DNA of 31,998 bases from GCA-2731375 sp964507245 (lineage in GTDB: Bacteria > Pseudomonadota > Alphaproteobacteria > GCA-2731375), in assembly GCA_964507245.1 (NCBI GenBank), contig CAZDQC010000028.1, forward strand, positions 1-31,998, given 5' to 3'. Under the pieces are notes generated by a model. The model was given only the letters and a program-made list of their open reading frames with translations, was not told the origin of the DNA and did no database searches. The position numbers and the translations under genes were made by a program. Positions 1 through 8,548 of this stretch are shown here, piece by piece. Each line of letters opens with the position of its first letter. Positions within the stretch are counted from its first letter, which is position 1.

Positions 1-1301
1 GCCCGATCCTGGCGCTCGTTGCGTTTAGTTTCGCCATATTGAGCGGCCTCTTATCGCTTTATGGCAAAATGAGAGAGCGCGAAATGGGCAAGGATATTGG
101 CCAGGCTGAAGGTGATCGGACGCGGACAATGCGGGAAAGCATTACTGGCATTGAAACCGTTAAGACATTTTCGCTTGAAAGCATTCAACGCAGAGATTGG
201 CGACAGATTTCCTCACTATCAATCAACCGAAATGTAAAAAGGTCCGTCGTAAATAATTTAATTGGAAGTATCAGCTCAACGTTGCAGCAGTCTATGACCA
301 TTTGTGTGGTATTCGTCGGCGTAATTTTGGTTATGGGAGGCAACCTCTCCGCCGGCGCAATAATATCCTGTAACATGCTTGGGGGACGGATCACTGCACC
401 CATACGACAATTGATCACCTTTTTTGCTGACCTTGACGGCTTTCGCCGTAATTTGGAACTCGTTGCCAAAACTTGGAATGGCTCATCAGAACGGGGAACG
501 GCGGGCGCCCAGCACGTAATTAAAGGTGAGTTCGAATTTCGAGATGTTACCGTTAATTTTAATGATCATAAGGCCCTTGATACCTTATCATTAACCGTTC
601 CCGCACGAGGCAAGGTTGCCGTTGTCGGCCCATCCGCCGCTGGGAAAACCACAATACTTCGTATGATCCAGGGATTGCTGTACCCTAATTCAGGGGTCAT
701 GGAAGTCGATGGACACAATTTTAGAAGTCTGGATATCAATCATTATCGCAATCAAGTGGCCACAGTTGATGCCAACCCCGTCTTTTTTACCTGTTCCATT
801 GAAGAAAACTTGCGTTGGGTGAGGCCGAATGTAAGCGATCGAGAACTAGAGGAGGCATTGCACCTTTCCGGCCTAGCCCAAATGATGAAGGACCTACCAG
901 ACGGCCTAAGTACCGTAATCAGTCAAAACGGGGCGCCCCTCTCCCAAGGCACCCGAACTTGCCTTGCCATCGCGAGATGCCTCATTTCGCAACCACGTGT
1001 CTTGCTGTTGGATGAGGCGTTGACTACCCTGGATAAATCCTCTCAGATCTGGCTACTCGAAAAACTTGACGAAATTGCCCGCAGCAGAACCCTAATTCTG
1101 GCGACCCATGACCTCCGATTTACGGCGGGCTTTGATAGCATAATCGTTTTGGATTCTGGCGTCCTTGCAGGACAAGGAAAGCATAATGAATTGCTTACCA
1201 ACTGCCCGATTTATAAAAATCTATGGGAGTTGGATTTGTCACTAAGCCGAATTGACAAGGCTGATAAACCCAAAAACAATAGCAAACCGAGGCCCACATA
1301 A
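1..1301 (+). CDS. ABC transporter, membrane domain plus ATPase (5' end outside window)
   Basis: Exporter-type ABC protein of the inner membrane, fused permease and ATPase. The reading frame is open from base 3 to the TAA at 1299-1301, so the start lies upstream of the window. Numbering residues from the TTG at 39, a hydrophobic pair of segments lies near 84-112 and the ATPase covers about 163-400. Visible motifs are Walker A GPSAAGKTT (197-205), Walker B VLLLDEAL (321-328, catalytic Glu kept) and an H-loop His in ATHDL (about 357). The signature reads LSQGT (301-305) instead of LSGGQ, and the Q-loop glutamine position (about 245) appears to be Ala, by eye. The downstream HlyD-like gene starts inside its stop codon (TAATG), so the two are translationally coupled. 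The family (type I secretion or peptide export) is a strong inference from this pairing; the substrate is unknown, and any N-terminal peptidase domain would lie outside the window. Confidence 0.9.
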   Translation, partial: PILALVAFSFAILSGLLSLYGKMREREMGKDIGQAEGDRTRTMRESITGIETVKTFSLESIQRRDWRQISSLSINRNVKRSVVNNLIGSISSTLQQSMTICVVFVGVILVMGGNLSAGAIISCNMLGGRITAPIRQLITFFADLDGFRRNLELVAKTWNGSSERGTAGAQHVIKGEFEFRDVTVNFNDHKALDTLSLTVPARGKVAVVGPSAAGKTTILRMIQGLLYPNSGVMEVDGHNFRSLDINHYRNQVATVDANPVFFTCSIEENLRWVRPNVSDRELEEALHLSGLAQMMKDLPDGLSTVISQNGAPLSQGTRTCLAIARCLISQPRVLLLDEALTTLDKSSQIWLLEKLDEIARSRTLILATHDLRFTAGFDSIIVLDSGVLAGQGKHNELLTNCPIYKNLWELDLSLSRIDKADKPKNNSKPRPT

Positions 1302-3013
1302 TGGCTGACGTACGCTCCCTAACTGGCGGGGAATTCCTCTTTAGAGAAGGGGAGAGCGCTGAATACGGCTACGTTGTCAAAAGCGGACAAGTTGACATTG
1401 TAAAGTCGGGCTTAGAAGGAGAAATGGTTCTCGCTGAATTGGGGCCTGGCAGCCTGTTTGGAGAAATGGCGCTGATTGATGGGAGCCCTCGCAGCGCAGG
1501 CGCCCGCGCACGCGTAGACAGTAGCGTTACCGAAATTCGTTCCGATACATTTAATCAGTATATCCGCAACAACCCGGACGCAGCGGTACGTCTGATGAAA
1601 ACATTGGCCGGGCAATTAAGGTCAGCGAACACGGATTTGGCGCACGTTGCCAATGATGCCGGAAATGAGGGGCAGCTCGATGACGTAGGCAATTTGGGTG
1701 AATGGCACAGCGATAGCGAAATTGAGGATACTGATGCAATTTATGATCGGCCGCCCTCTCGCTTAGTTATTTATACCGCAGTTTTAGTACTGACATTATT
1801 CATTGGATCCCTTTTATTCACCTATTTTACCAACATTGATACGACGATTTCAGCTCGCGGAAAATTCACGACAAAAACACCTAACGTTTTGGTTCAGTCG
1901 ACCGCAAATTCTGTCGTCAAGACACTTTTTGTAGAGCGCGGTGAAATGATCGAAGAAGGGCAGATTGTCGCCTTATTGGATGATACCATTGCGCGTACAA
2001 ATCTTAAAAAAAACATAGAAAGATTGAAGGTTGTGGAAGGACGGCTCGCCAGGCTTCGTATTGAAAGCAAAAACATTAATGTTGGTGGGTCTTCTTTGGA
2101 AAATACCGATCTTGATGCACTCAACCAAGACATTCTTACAAAAAGACTTCTCGAATATCGATCAAGACTGCGGTCTTTTGCTTCCAAAAAAAATAAACTA
2201 ATTCAGGAAATCGATTCAGCTCAGAAAACCGTAGAAATTGTTGAACAACAGAAATCGCTCAAAGAGAGACTTGAAGGTGTACAGAAGGGACTTTACGACC
2301 GGAAGACCGGCTCCCTCCTTAAATATCTAACAGCTGTAGACGCAACATTAAGCGCGAAACAAAGTTCTCTGTCCGCTGGTAATAATTTGAAAAGGTTGAA
2401 GTCGGAATTGAACTCAATCAAGGCGGACGAAAAGGCGTTTGTGGCACAATGGTCCTCGACCCTTGCAGAAAATACGGCCGCTGACGAAGAAGCACGCATG
2501 GAACTAATCCAAGAGAATATCACAGTGCGTCAGGAAGTTGACAATATTGAGATACGATCACCTGCCACAGGAATTATTTTGGATTTGCCTCGAGTTGCAG
2601 AGGGTTCAATCGTTAAAGAGGGTGACGAAATCCTAACTCTCGTACAAATCAATCAACCGCTGTCTCTAGAAGTGGATATCGACCCGAGAGACATTAGTGA
2701 TACCAAGGTGGGAATGCCTGTTTCCGTCAAGTTGGATGCCCTGCCCTTCCAAAAATTTGGTGATCTAAAGGGCACTCTTGCATTCCTTTCCCAGGACACC
2801 TTTACTGAATCTCTAAGCGGAGAGAAAGGCGCCTTCTATCGCGCCCGGGTCGAGATTCCATCGGATCAATTGCAAAACTTGCCGCCGGAATTCCAACTTA
2901 CTCAGGGGATGCTCGCAAGCGCGGATATCTTAGCAGGCGAACGTAATCTCATCACTTACTTCACTTTTCCCATCACCCGCGCGTTCGAGGATGCCTTCCG
3001 CGAACCTGATTAG
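1301..3013 (+). CDS. cNMP-binding domain fused to HlyD-family membrane fusion protein
   Basis: 570-aa periplasmic adaptor of a type I-like exporter with an added cytoplasmic sensor domain. Residues 1-115 form a cyclic-nucleotide-binding (Crp/cNMP) domain: glycine-rich beta roll, then a phosphate-binding cassette FGEMALIDGSPRSA at 53-66 with the Glu and Arg that normally hold the ribose and phosphate. A linker (116-150) leads to a single membrane segment (about 155-176). After it come a split lipoyl/biotinyl-like domain (about 196-228 and 425-460) flanking a long charged coiled coil (about 228-415), then a beta-barrel region (465-550). The ATG overlaps the stop of the ABC gene. The orientation implied is cNMP domain in the cytosol and coiled coil in the periplasm. 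Family knowledge gives the adaptor role; control of export by cAMP or cGMP is inference. Cyclic-nucleotide domains are known at the N-terminus of some peptide ABC exporters, but on the adaptor they seem less usual. Confidence 0.9.
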   Translation: MADVRSLTGGEFLFREGESAEYGYVVKSGQVDIVKSGLEGEMVLAELGPGSLFGEMALIDGSPRSAGARARVDSSVTEIRSDTFNQYIRNNPDAAVRLMKTLAGQLRSANTDLAHVANDAGNEGQLDDVGNLGEWHSDSEIEDTDAIYDRPPSRLVIYTAVLVLTLFIGSLLFTYFTNIDTTISARGKFTTKTPNVLVQSTANSVVKTLFVERGEMIEEGQIVALLDDTIARTNLKKNIERLKVVEGRLARLRIESKNINVGGSSLENTDLDALNQDILTKRLLEYRSRLRSFASKKNKLIQEIDSAQKTVEIVEQQKSLKERLEGVQKGLYDRKTGSLLKYLTAVDATLSAKQSSLSAGNNLKRLKSELNSIKADEKAFVAQWSSTLAENTAADEEARMELIQENITVRQEVDNIEIRSPATGIILDLPRVAEGSIVKEGDEILTLVQINQPLSLEVDIDPRDISDTKVGMPVSVKLDALPFQKFGDLKGTLAFLSQDTFTESLSGEKGAFYRARVEIPSDQLQNLPPEFQLTQGMLASADILAGERNLITYFTFPITRAFEDAFREPD

Positions 3014-3084
3014 GCATTTGACAGAAATACGTCACGGCTCTATTCGCCCCTACAACCTTCAGTCAATTCCATGCAGCAGGCCTG

Positions 3085-3120
3085 ACAACGGCGCGGCCGG
3101 TTTCAAGCCGGCGCCGTTGT
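3085..3120. terminator. GC-rich hairpin between convergent genes
   Basis: Inverted repeat with arms ACAACGGC and GCCGTTGT enclosing an inner GCCGG/CCGGC stem. It lies between the stop of the HlyD-like gene (3013) and the stop of the convergent radical SAM gene (3103), and encodes that gene's last codons. No T-run follows on either strand, so it may only slow transcription or protect 3' ends. Confidence 0.4.
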
Positions 3121-4236
3121 TGTGGAATCAGCCGCAAAACTCCTGATGCGCACCGGCAATCGTTTGGTGCCCCATGTTCCAGGGGCATTATTGAATACGC
3201 CCCCGCATGGCGTGCCGCATTGAGTGCACGCGCCATCTTCGCTCAATCCCCAGTGAAAGAGTGAGTAGCGATTACGGGCTATCAGTGTGGCGTTGCAGTT
3301 GTGGCAGTAGGTACTGGAACGGCCACGGTCACTGACATTGCCAACGTAGGCGTAGCGAACGCCATTTTTTAAGGCCGTTCGCCGGGCCAGATTGAGTGTT
3401 TCGGGAGGTGTGTTCGATATGTCGTTCATGCGGTAATCGGGATGAAATGCCGTGAAATGCATTGGCACGTCAGGGCCTAGGTTCTCTACAACCCACGCCG
3501 TCATATTATCAAATTCGGCTTCTGAATCATTTTCCCCCGGGATCACCAGATTAGTCAGCTCAAACCAGGTGTCAGTCTCCTCCTTGAGGTACTTTAATGT
3601 TTGAAGCACGTTCTCAAGGTGTCCCTTAGTAATGCTCCAATAGAAATCCTCGGTAAACGCCTTGAGGTCGACGTTGGCGGCGTCCATATGGCGGAAGAAC
3701 TCCATTCGAGGCTCCGGCGAGACATACCCCGCCGTCACCGCCACTGTTGCAATACCAATCTCCTTGCAGGCCTGAGCGATATCTATGGCGTATTCCATGA
3801 ATATCACCGGGTCATTGTAAGTGAAGGCGACACTCCGGCATCCGAGTTTCTGTGCTGCTCGGGCTACTTGTTCCGGTTTGGCGCTATCGGCCAGCGTATC
3901 AATTTCGCGGGATTTGCTGATATCCCAATTTTGGCAAAATTTGCAGGCTAAATTGCAGCCCGCCGTACCGAACGATAACGTCGGCGTTCCGGGCAGGAAG
4001 TGGTTGAGAGGCTTCTTCTCAATCGGGTCTACACAAAAACCACTTGATCGACCGTAAGTCGTTAGAACCACGGCATCATTCTGCCGCCCGCGGACGAAAC
4101 ACAAACCCCGCTGACCCTCCTGTAATTTGCATTCACGGGGACAGACGTCGCATTGGATACGGCCATCATCGAGGGCATGCCAATATTGGGTTGGCCAGGT
4201 TTCTGAACCCTTATCAATTTTTTCCTTACTGCTCAC
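3103..4236 (-). CDS. amrS: AmmeMemoRadiSam system radical SAM enzyme
   Basis: 377-aa radical SAM protein of the AmmeMemoRadiSam system. The Fe4S4 motif CNLACKFC is at 94-101, followed by NWDISKSRE, a stretch typical of this subfamily. There is an additional N-terminal cysteine cluster (C29, C32, C36, C46) and a C-terminal pair of CxxC knuckles (C311/C314, C337/C340) that look like a zinc ribbon. The chosen start is GTG at 4236; no strong ribosome site precedes it, but no better start lies before the conserved cysteines. It is divergent from the fused Memo-AMMECR1 gene, with 46 bp between the starts, which is the usual partnership for this family. The reaction is not established; radical chemistry on a protein or small molecule is assumed from the fold. 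Confidence 0.93.
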   Translation of the reverse strand: MSSKEKIDKGSETWPTQYWHALDDGRIQCDVCPRECKLQEGQRGLCFVRGRQNDAVVLTTYGRSSGFCVDPIEKKPLNHFLPGTPTLSFGTAGCNLACKFCQNWDISKSREIDTLADSAKPEQVARAAQKLGCRSVAFTYNDPVIFMEYAIDIAQACKEIGIATVAVTAGYVSPEPRMEFFRHMDAANVDLKAFTEDFYWSITKGHLENVLQTLKYLKEETDTWFELTNLVIPGENDSEAEFDNMTAWVVENLGPDVPMHFTAFHPDYRMNDISNTPPETLNLARRTALKNGVRYAYVGNVSDRGRSSTYCHNCNATLIARNRYSLFHWGLSEDGACTQCGTPCGGVFNNAPGTWGTKRLPVRIRSFAADSTTTAPA

Positions 4237-4282
4237 GGCAAATCCAGGTTTGGTGTGTTAAACTGATAGAGAAAAAATACCT

Positions 4283-5686
4283 ATGGGTCGTTTCATGCCT
4301 AGTGTGCAACAACCGGCCGTCGTCGGCACCTTTTATTCTGCTGACCCGGAAAAGTTAAGTCACTCTTTGTCGGCTCACCTCAATTCTCCTCTTGCGTGGG
4401 ACATTGAGGCGAAGGCCCTGGCGGTGCCGCATGCGGGGCATGTCTACTCCGGGCCGATTGCTGGTACGGCGTACGCTTCGGTACGGCATTTATCCGATCG
4501 TATCAAGCGCGTGGTCCTTGTCGGTCCGGCCCATCGCGCCAGGTTCAAGGGTATCGCCCTACCGAGTGCGGATAGTTTTGCCACGCCGCTTGGCAATATC
4601 CCGGTCGATTGGAAAGTTCTATCAAAGGCGATCTCTCTTCCCCAGGTTAAAATAAGTGATGCCGCATTTGAGGGAGAGCATTCCCTGGAAGTGCACTTAC
4701 CTTTTCTACAACACGCACTTGATGACTTTAGCTTAGTGCCACTTCTTGTTGGGGATGAAGCACCGGAACATGTGGATCAGGTGCTGCGAAAAGTATGGGG
4801 CGGCCCGGAGACACTGATCGTGGTCAGCACCGATCTCAGCCATTTTCATGACTACGACACGGCAATCAAAAAGGACGCCGAGGCCACGCGCGCTATTGAA
4901 ACATTTAATGTGGGCGGATTGAATGGCGGCCTTGCCTGCGGCTTCCGTCCTCTCAGCGGGCTGCTGCGTGTCGCCAGGCGGCTTGATTTGCGACCGACAG
5001 CTCTAGATGTACGCAATTCAGGAGATACGGTGGGAGACAAAAAGCGTGTTGTTGGTTACGGCTCCTATGCCTTTGAATATTCCGGCATCGCCCGAATTCC
5101 CGAAAAATTCCGTTCTGGGCTAATTGATATCGCGCAAAGATCAATTCGCCACGGGATTAAGACGGGCCGCTGCCCGAATGTGGACGTAATGAGTTTTCCT
5201 CAACCCATGCGCACAATGCGTCGGACGTTTGTCAGTATTCATGCCGACGGCAAATTAAGAGGCTGTGTGGGCTCCATCGGCGCCTCCAATCATCTGGCTG
5301 CGGACGTTGCGCAAAATGCCTACCGTGCCGCCTTTCAGGACAAACGTTTCAAGGCACTGACTGACGGCGATCTGGAAGGGATCGATCTGGGTGTCTCAAT
5401 TTTGAGTACGCCAAGACCGATGGAATTTGACGACGAGGCACACCTGGCAGAGCAAATTCAACCCGATACGGACGGCCTTATCTTGAGTGAAGGAGACAAA
5501 AGGGGTGTTTTTCTTCCCGTGGTGTGGGAGCAGATATCCTCTCCCCGAGATTTTGTGCGCCGTCTTAAGAGTAAGGCGGGACTGCCCCTAGACTACTGGT
5601 CGGATAGCTTACAGGTATGGCGTTATACGACTGAGACTTTCAGTGCTAAATTCTCGTCCGCCTCTCCGCCGGCGACAACGTCATAG
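4283..5686 (+). CDS. amrB/amrA: Fused Memo (AmrB) and AMMECR1 (AmrA) protein
   Basis: 467-aa two-domain protein. Residues 1-270 are a Memo domain, related to extradiol dioxygenases, with likely metal and catalytic residues at H50 (VPHAGH), H84 (GPAHRA), H133/H138 (EHSLEVHLP), H187 (STDLSHFHD) and C219. Residues about 275-460 are an AMMECR1 domain with the LRGCVG signature at 325-330. In many genomes these are two separate genes, so the fusion supports joint action with the divergent radical SAM enzyme. Two in-frame starts are possible, ATG at 4283 and ATG at 4295. The second would begin MPSVQQPAVVGTFY, close to the usual Memo N-terminus; neither has a strong ribosome site. The protein is probably cytosolic, as no signal peptide is visible. 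The biochemical role of the system is unknown. Confidence 0.93.
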   Translation: MGRFMPSVQQPAVVGTFYSADPEKLSHSLSAHLNSPLAWDIEAKALAVPHAGHVYSGPIAGTAYASVRHLSDRIKRVVLVGPAHRARFKGIALPSADSFATPLGNIPVDWKVLSKAISLPQVKISDAAFEGEHSLEVHLPFLQHALDDFSLVPLLVGDEAPEHVDQVLRKVWGGPETLIVVSTDLSHFHDYDTAIKKDAEATRAIETFNVGGLNGGLACGFRPLSGLLRVARRLDLRPTALDVRNSGDTVGDKKRVVGYGSYAFEYSGIARIPEKFRSGLIDIAQRSIRHGIKTGRCPNVDVMSFPQPMRTMRRTFVSIHADGKLRGCVGSIGASNHLAADVAQNAYRAAFQDKRFKALTDGDLEGIDLGVSILSTPRPMEFDDEAHLAEQIQPDTDGLILSEGDKRGVFLPVVWEQISSPRDFVRRLKSKAGLPLDYWSDSLQVWRYTTETFSAKFSSASPPATTS

Positions 5687-5732
5687 CCCACCCGAGAAAC
5701 AAAAAACGCTCACAAGATCACAGCTCGTCAGC

Positions 5733-6119
5733 TCAGATTTGGTCTTCGTCTTGATCCTGGTTCGGATCGTCTAGCAGAGCCTGATCATCTGGCACATCAT
5801 TACGATTTGCATCGGAGGAAGAGGGAGCAGCACCCTGCTCCGACGTCGCATCCAGGGTGGCGCCAATACTTGAGGTAATGCCCACGTCCACGGCATTTTG
5901 AAGGAAAGATTGAAGATTAAATTCGCCAATGCTAGGAACCGGCTCTCCGTTGATCAGGACATTTCCAGCCAAGGCCTCTGGCGTCACGCGATTGATTGTC
6001 AAGGTGTTGCCAGGGCCGGCGTCAATCACCGTATTGCCATCGACCTCGTTGACCGAAATCTCCTCCAGTTCGTCCAGCCCTCTGAAATCGACCTTGTCAC
6101 TAAGGGTATTGAAGTCCTT
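5733..6119 (-). pseudogene. C-terminal remnant of RTX-like secreted/adhesin protein
   Basis: Minus-strand frame open from codon AAG at 6119 to the stop at 5733; TAA at 6120-6122 closes it upstream. It reads KDFNTLSDKVDFRGLDEL, then VNEVDGNTVIDAGPGNTL, then an Asp/Gln-rich tail ending NQDQDEDQI. The DF..LSDK.DF pattern followed by NTVIDAG.GNTL resembles the end of hemolysin-type, calcium-binding type I secretion substrates. A GTG at 6029 gives a 98-aa open frame, but the homologous-looking sequence extends upstream of it to the stop, and no ribosome site or normal start is present there. I therefore read it as the 3' end of a lost large gene. The family call is by eye. Alternatively it could be a short expressed protein from GTG 6029. 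Confidence 0.55.
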
Positions 6120-6254
6120 TTAGTATTGGATATTCCCTTATTTCAGTTGACCAAGCTTAGTTTTTATAGAACGGCTAGCGATGAGCAGCGGACTATGCCA
6201 ATCTTGGTGCGAGATGTGCCACTCAGGTCGCGCCAGAAGAGAAAGGATCCTCCC

Positions 6255-7487
6255 ATGTCCGGTAATGTGACTGACTTCACCTTCCTGCAGGGCGTGAAGG
6301 TAATAGATTTCACGCAATTCGAGGCGGGGCCTTCCTGTACGGAGGCACTCGCCTGGCTTGGTGCTGAAGTAGTGAAAATTGAAAATCCCAACAGGGGCGA
6401 TCCCGGCCGACGGCTGCAGCCTAACAAACCGGACACTGACCCGTATTATTTTCATATGTTCAACGCGAACAAGAAGTCGGTCGCCATTAATCTCAAATCG
6501 TCCGAGGGTCTGGATCTGGCCAAGGAAATGATCCGCCAGGCGGACGTGATGATGGAAAACTTCGCCCCCGGAGCGATCGAGCGGATGGGACTGTCCTACG
6601 ACGTGGTGAAGGAAATCAATCCGGGCATCATCTATGCTCAGGTTAAGGGTTTTGGGGAAGGCAGCCCCTTCGAGAAGAACCTCTCATTCGACATGATTGC
6701 GCAGGCCTGCGGCGGCACCTTCAGCGTAACCGGAGAAACGGACGGGCCTCCCACACGACCAGGCGTCACCATAGGGGATACCGGCACCGGCATGCTGATG
6801 GCAATCACCATTCTTGGCGCGCTTTATAAGCGGCGGGAGAGCGGAGAGGGCCACCGGCTTCAGGTGGCCATGCAGGATGCGATGCTGCATTACATGCGCG
6901 TCAACTTCGCAACCCAGGGCCGGACCGGTAAGGCGGCTCTGAGGGGCGGCAGCAAGGTACCGGGCATTACCAACGCCCCGATGGGCCTTTACCCCTGCGC
7001 ACCTGGAGGACTGAACGATTACGTCTACATCATGACCAGTAGGGCGAACCCGGAACATTGGGACCGGCTGCTGACCCTGATTGGACGTGAAGACCTAATC
7101 GGCGACGAGAGGTATCTTACTCCTGCTGATCGTGTGAAAAATATGCTGGAAGTGGATGACTTGATCGCCACCTGGACTAGCAACCAAACCAAATACGACG
7201 CAATGAGGATAATTGGTGAAGCAGGAATTCCTGCCGGCGCCGTACTGGATACGGACGAATTGAACAACGACGTCACGTTCGAAGAGCGAGGGGTTATGCA
7301 GACCATGATCCACCCCGTACATGACCCCTTCAAGATGCCGGGGTGGCCGGTACGGGTGGACGGCAAGGCCTCACGTTTGCAGGCGTCGCCAATGATAGGG
7401 GAGCACACGGATCAGGTGATCAGTGACTGGCTGGGAATTAACGGAGAGGCCGTTACCGCCTTGAAGGCGGAGGCTGCGGTCGCCTAG
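6255..7487 (+). CDS. Class III (CaiB/BaiF, formyl-CoA transferase-like) CoA-transferase
   Basis: 410-aa family III CoA-transferase. It transfers CoA between an acyl-CoA and a free acid through an aspartyl anhydride. The layout follows formyl-CoA transferase: FEAGPSCTEALAWLGAEVVK near 22-41, a catalytic Asp in the GDTGTGM stretch (D175), GEGHRLQVAMQDAMLHYMR in the middle, and GEHTDQV near the C-terminus. Length fits the family (about 400-430). The ATG at 6255 is chosen because AAAGGA precedes it at good spacing and the conserved domain starts there; the frame is open further upstream, but that part overlaps the RTX-like remnant. The stop overlaps the convergent ThuA-like gene by 4 bp. True donor and acceptor cannot be told; oxalate/formate is one option, but general acyl-CoA activation is as likely. 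Confidence 0.93.
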   Translation: MSGNVTDFTFLQGVKVIDFTQFEAGPSCTEALAWLGAEVVKIENPNRGDPGRRLQPNKPDTDPYYFHMFNANKKSVAINLKSSEGLDLAKEMIRQADVMMENFAPGAIERMGLSYDVVKEINPGIIYAQVKGFGEGSPFEKNLSFDMIAQACGGTFSVTGETDGPPTRPGVTIGDTGTGMLMAITILGALYKRRESGEGHRLQVAMQDAMLHYMRVNFATQGRTGKAALRGGSKVPGITNAPMGLYPCAPGGLNDYVYIMTSRANPEHWDRLLTLIGREDLIGDERYLTPADRVKNMLEVDDLIATWTSNQTKYDAMRIIGEAGIPAGAVLDTDELNNDVTFEERGVMQTMIHPVHDPFKMPGWPVRVDGKASRLQASPMIGEHTDQVISDWLGINGEAVTALKAEAAVA

Positions 7488-8308
7488 CGCTGCTCCATCC
7501 CCCATTCAATGGCGTTCTCCAACAGGTGTGAAAACGCATCCGTTTCCCAGACACCGTGAAATTCCGGAGGGACAGTGCCCTCCGGATGGATACTGCGGTC
7601 TACGATTGATTGGCTATTGATACGGCCCGTGTGGCAGTGGCCCAACGCTACGTAAACGATTTCCCCTTGTCCCCTGCTCCGTGCATAACCGAGCACCCGC
7701 GTCTTGCCGTCAGCCTGTAACGAAGTGTCCTCGTCGTAGACAAAACCGAACCCCTGAGGGGAAGGATCCTCCTCCAGAGTGGTCGTCAAAAGAATACGGC
7801 TGGCATCCGGTTCCTGTAATTCTATGAGGTAGAGTTCATCCTGCACGGTGAATTGTTCTGGAAGACCCCGTGTGACGGGATGGTCATGGCTGACGGAGAC
7901 CTGAAACTCACTTAGGGGTGGATGATTGAGAAAGAAGCTTCCCAAGGTCTGGTGATGCTCCGCCTTGACCATTTTCTTGACCGGAAGGCCATCTCGTTCG
8001 GTTTTGACGGCCTTTCCGCCTGAGGTGCCGTGCAAGGCAAACCAACGGCCGCCATCCTCCAGCCAGTTCATTAATGCTTCATTTTCAGCGCCCACGGGAT
8101 AGGGACCAGCTACGTAGGTAATTAAAAGATCCGTTTCCGGCAGCCAGCGTTCAACGTCTTGAAAGTCGTTTGCAACGGTAACCGCAAGATTGTCTTTGGC
8201 TTGCAGCTTCTGCAAAAGTTGCAATCGGGCGTAATCCATATCATGCCCCGCGGCAGAGCCTGGAGGAAATCCCCCGGTAATGAGATGAGCGCGCTGGTTC
8301 ATGGTCAC
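7484..8308 (-). CDS. ThuA-like domain protein
   Basis: 274-aa ThuA-family protein with a glutamine amidotransferase-like (flavodoxin-like) fold. Members occur in sugar or trehalose utilisation loci and are often near oxidoreductases; the biochemical role is not settled. Visible features are the N-terminal strand HLITGGF, a block ending DLLITYVAGPYP, WFALHGTSGG in the central region, VSVSHDHPVTRGLPEQF, and the GEIVYVALGHCHTG block near the C-terminus. The GTG at 8308 is chosen because GGAGGA (8315-8320 on the minus strand) sits 6 nt before it; an ATG two codons further in (8302) is the alternative. The 3' end overlaps the CoA-transferase stop by 4 bp, tail to tail. Confidence 0.85.
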   Translation of the reverse strand: MTMNQRAHLITGGFPPGSAAGHDMDYARLQLLQKLQAKDNLAVTVANDFQDVERWLPETDLLITYVAGPYPVGAENEALMNWLEDGGRWFALHGTSGGKAVKTERDGLPVKKMVKAEHHQTLGSFFLNHPPLSEFQVSVSHDHPVTRGLPEQFTVQDELYLIELQEPDASRILLTTTLEEDPSPQGFGFVYDEDTSLQADGKTRVLGYARSRGQGEIVYVALGHCHTGRINSQSIVDRSIHPEGTVPPEFHGVWETDAFSHLLENAIEWGMEQR

Positions 8309-8447
8309 AATCGGTCCTCCGAACGGCTGGGATAAAATTTTGAATTACTTCGCAACAAGGATAACACCCGCTTCTAAGTATCACGTAGGTCCAACTACCG
8401 TTAAAGATCTGCCGAATTTTATGGTGACGCAAAAAGAAAGTCTAAGT

Positions 8448-8477
8448 TTGACAGAATATCTTGAACCTCCCTAGAGT
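8448..8477 (+). promoter_or_regulatory. Possible sigma70-type promoter before LLM gene
   Basis: A perfect TTGACA at 8448-8453 is followed after 18 bp by TAGAGT (8472-8477), 71 bp ahead of the chosen LLM start. The -10 match is 4 of 6 to the E. coli consensus, so this is suggestive only. Confidence 0.3.
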
Positions 8478-8548
8478 TGCAGAGAGCGGCGTGACTTAAA
8501 ATGCTCACCAAATCGGGGGCCATACGCCAACGTAAAGTGGAGGACTTA

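Noticed and set aside
6147..6170. TTGACC with TATAGA as promoter of the CoA-transferase
   Set aside because: The spacing of about 12 bp is too short for sigma70.
5898..6254. N-terminal extension of the CoA-transferase frame
   Set aside because: Overlaps the RTX-like remnant on the other strand, has no family similarity, and a good ribosome site plus ATG is found at 6255.
8501..8548. Earlier in-frame start of the first LLM gene
   Set aside because: The strong GTGGAGG site lies just before ATG 8549, where the family N-terminus begins.
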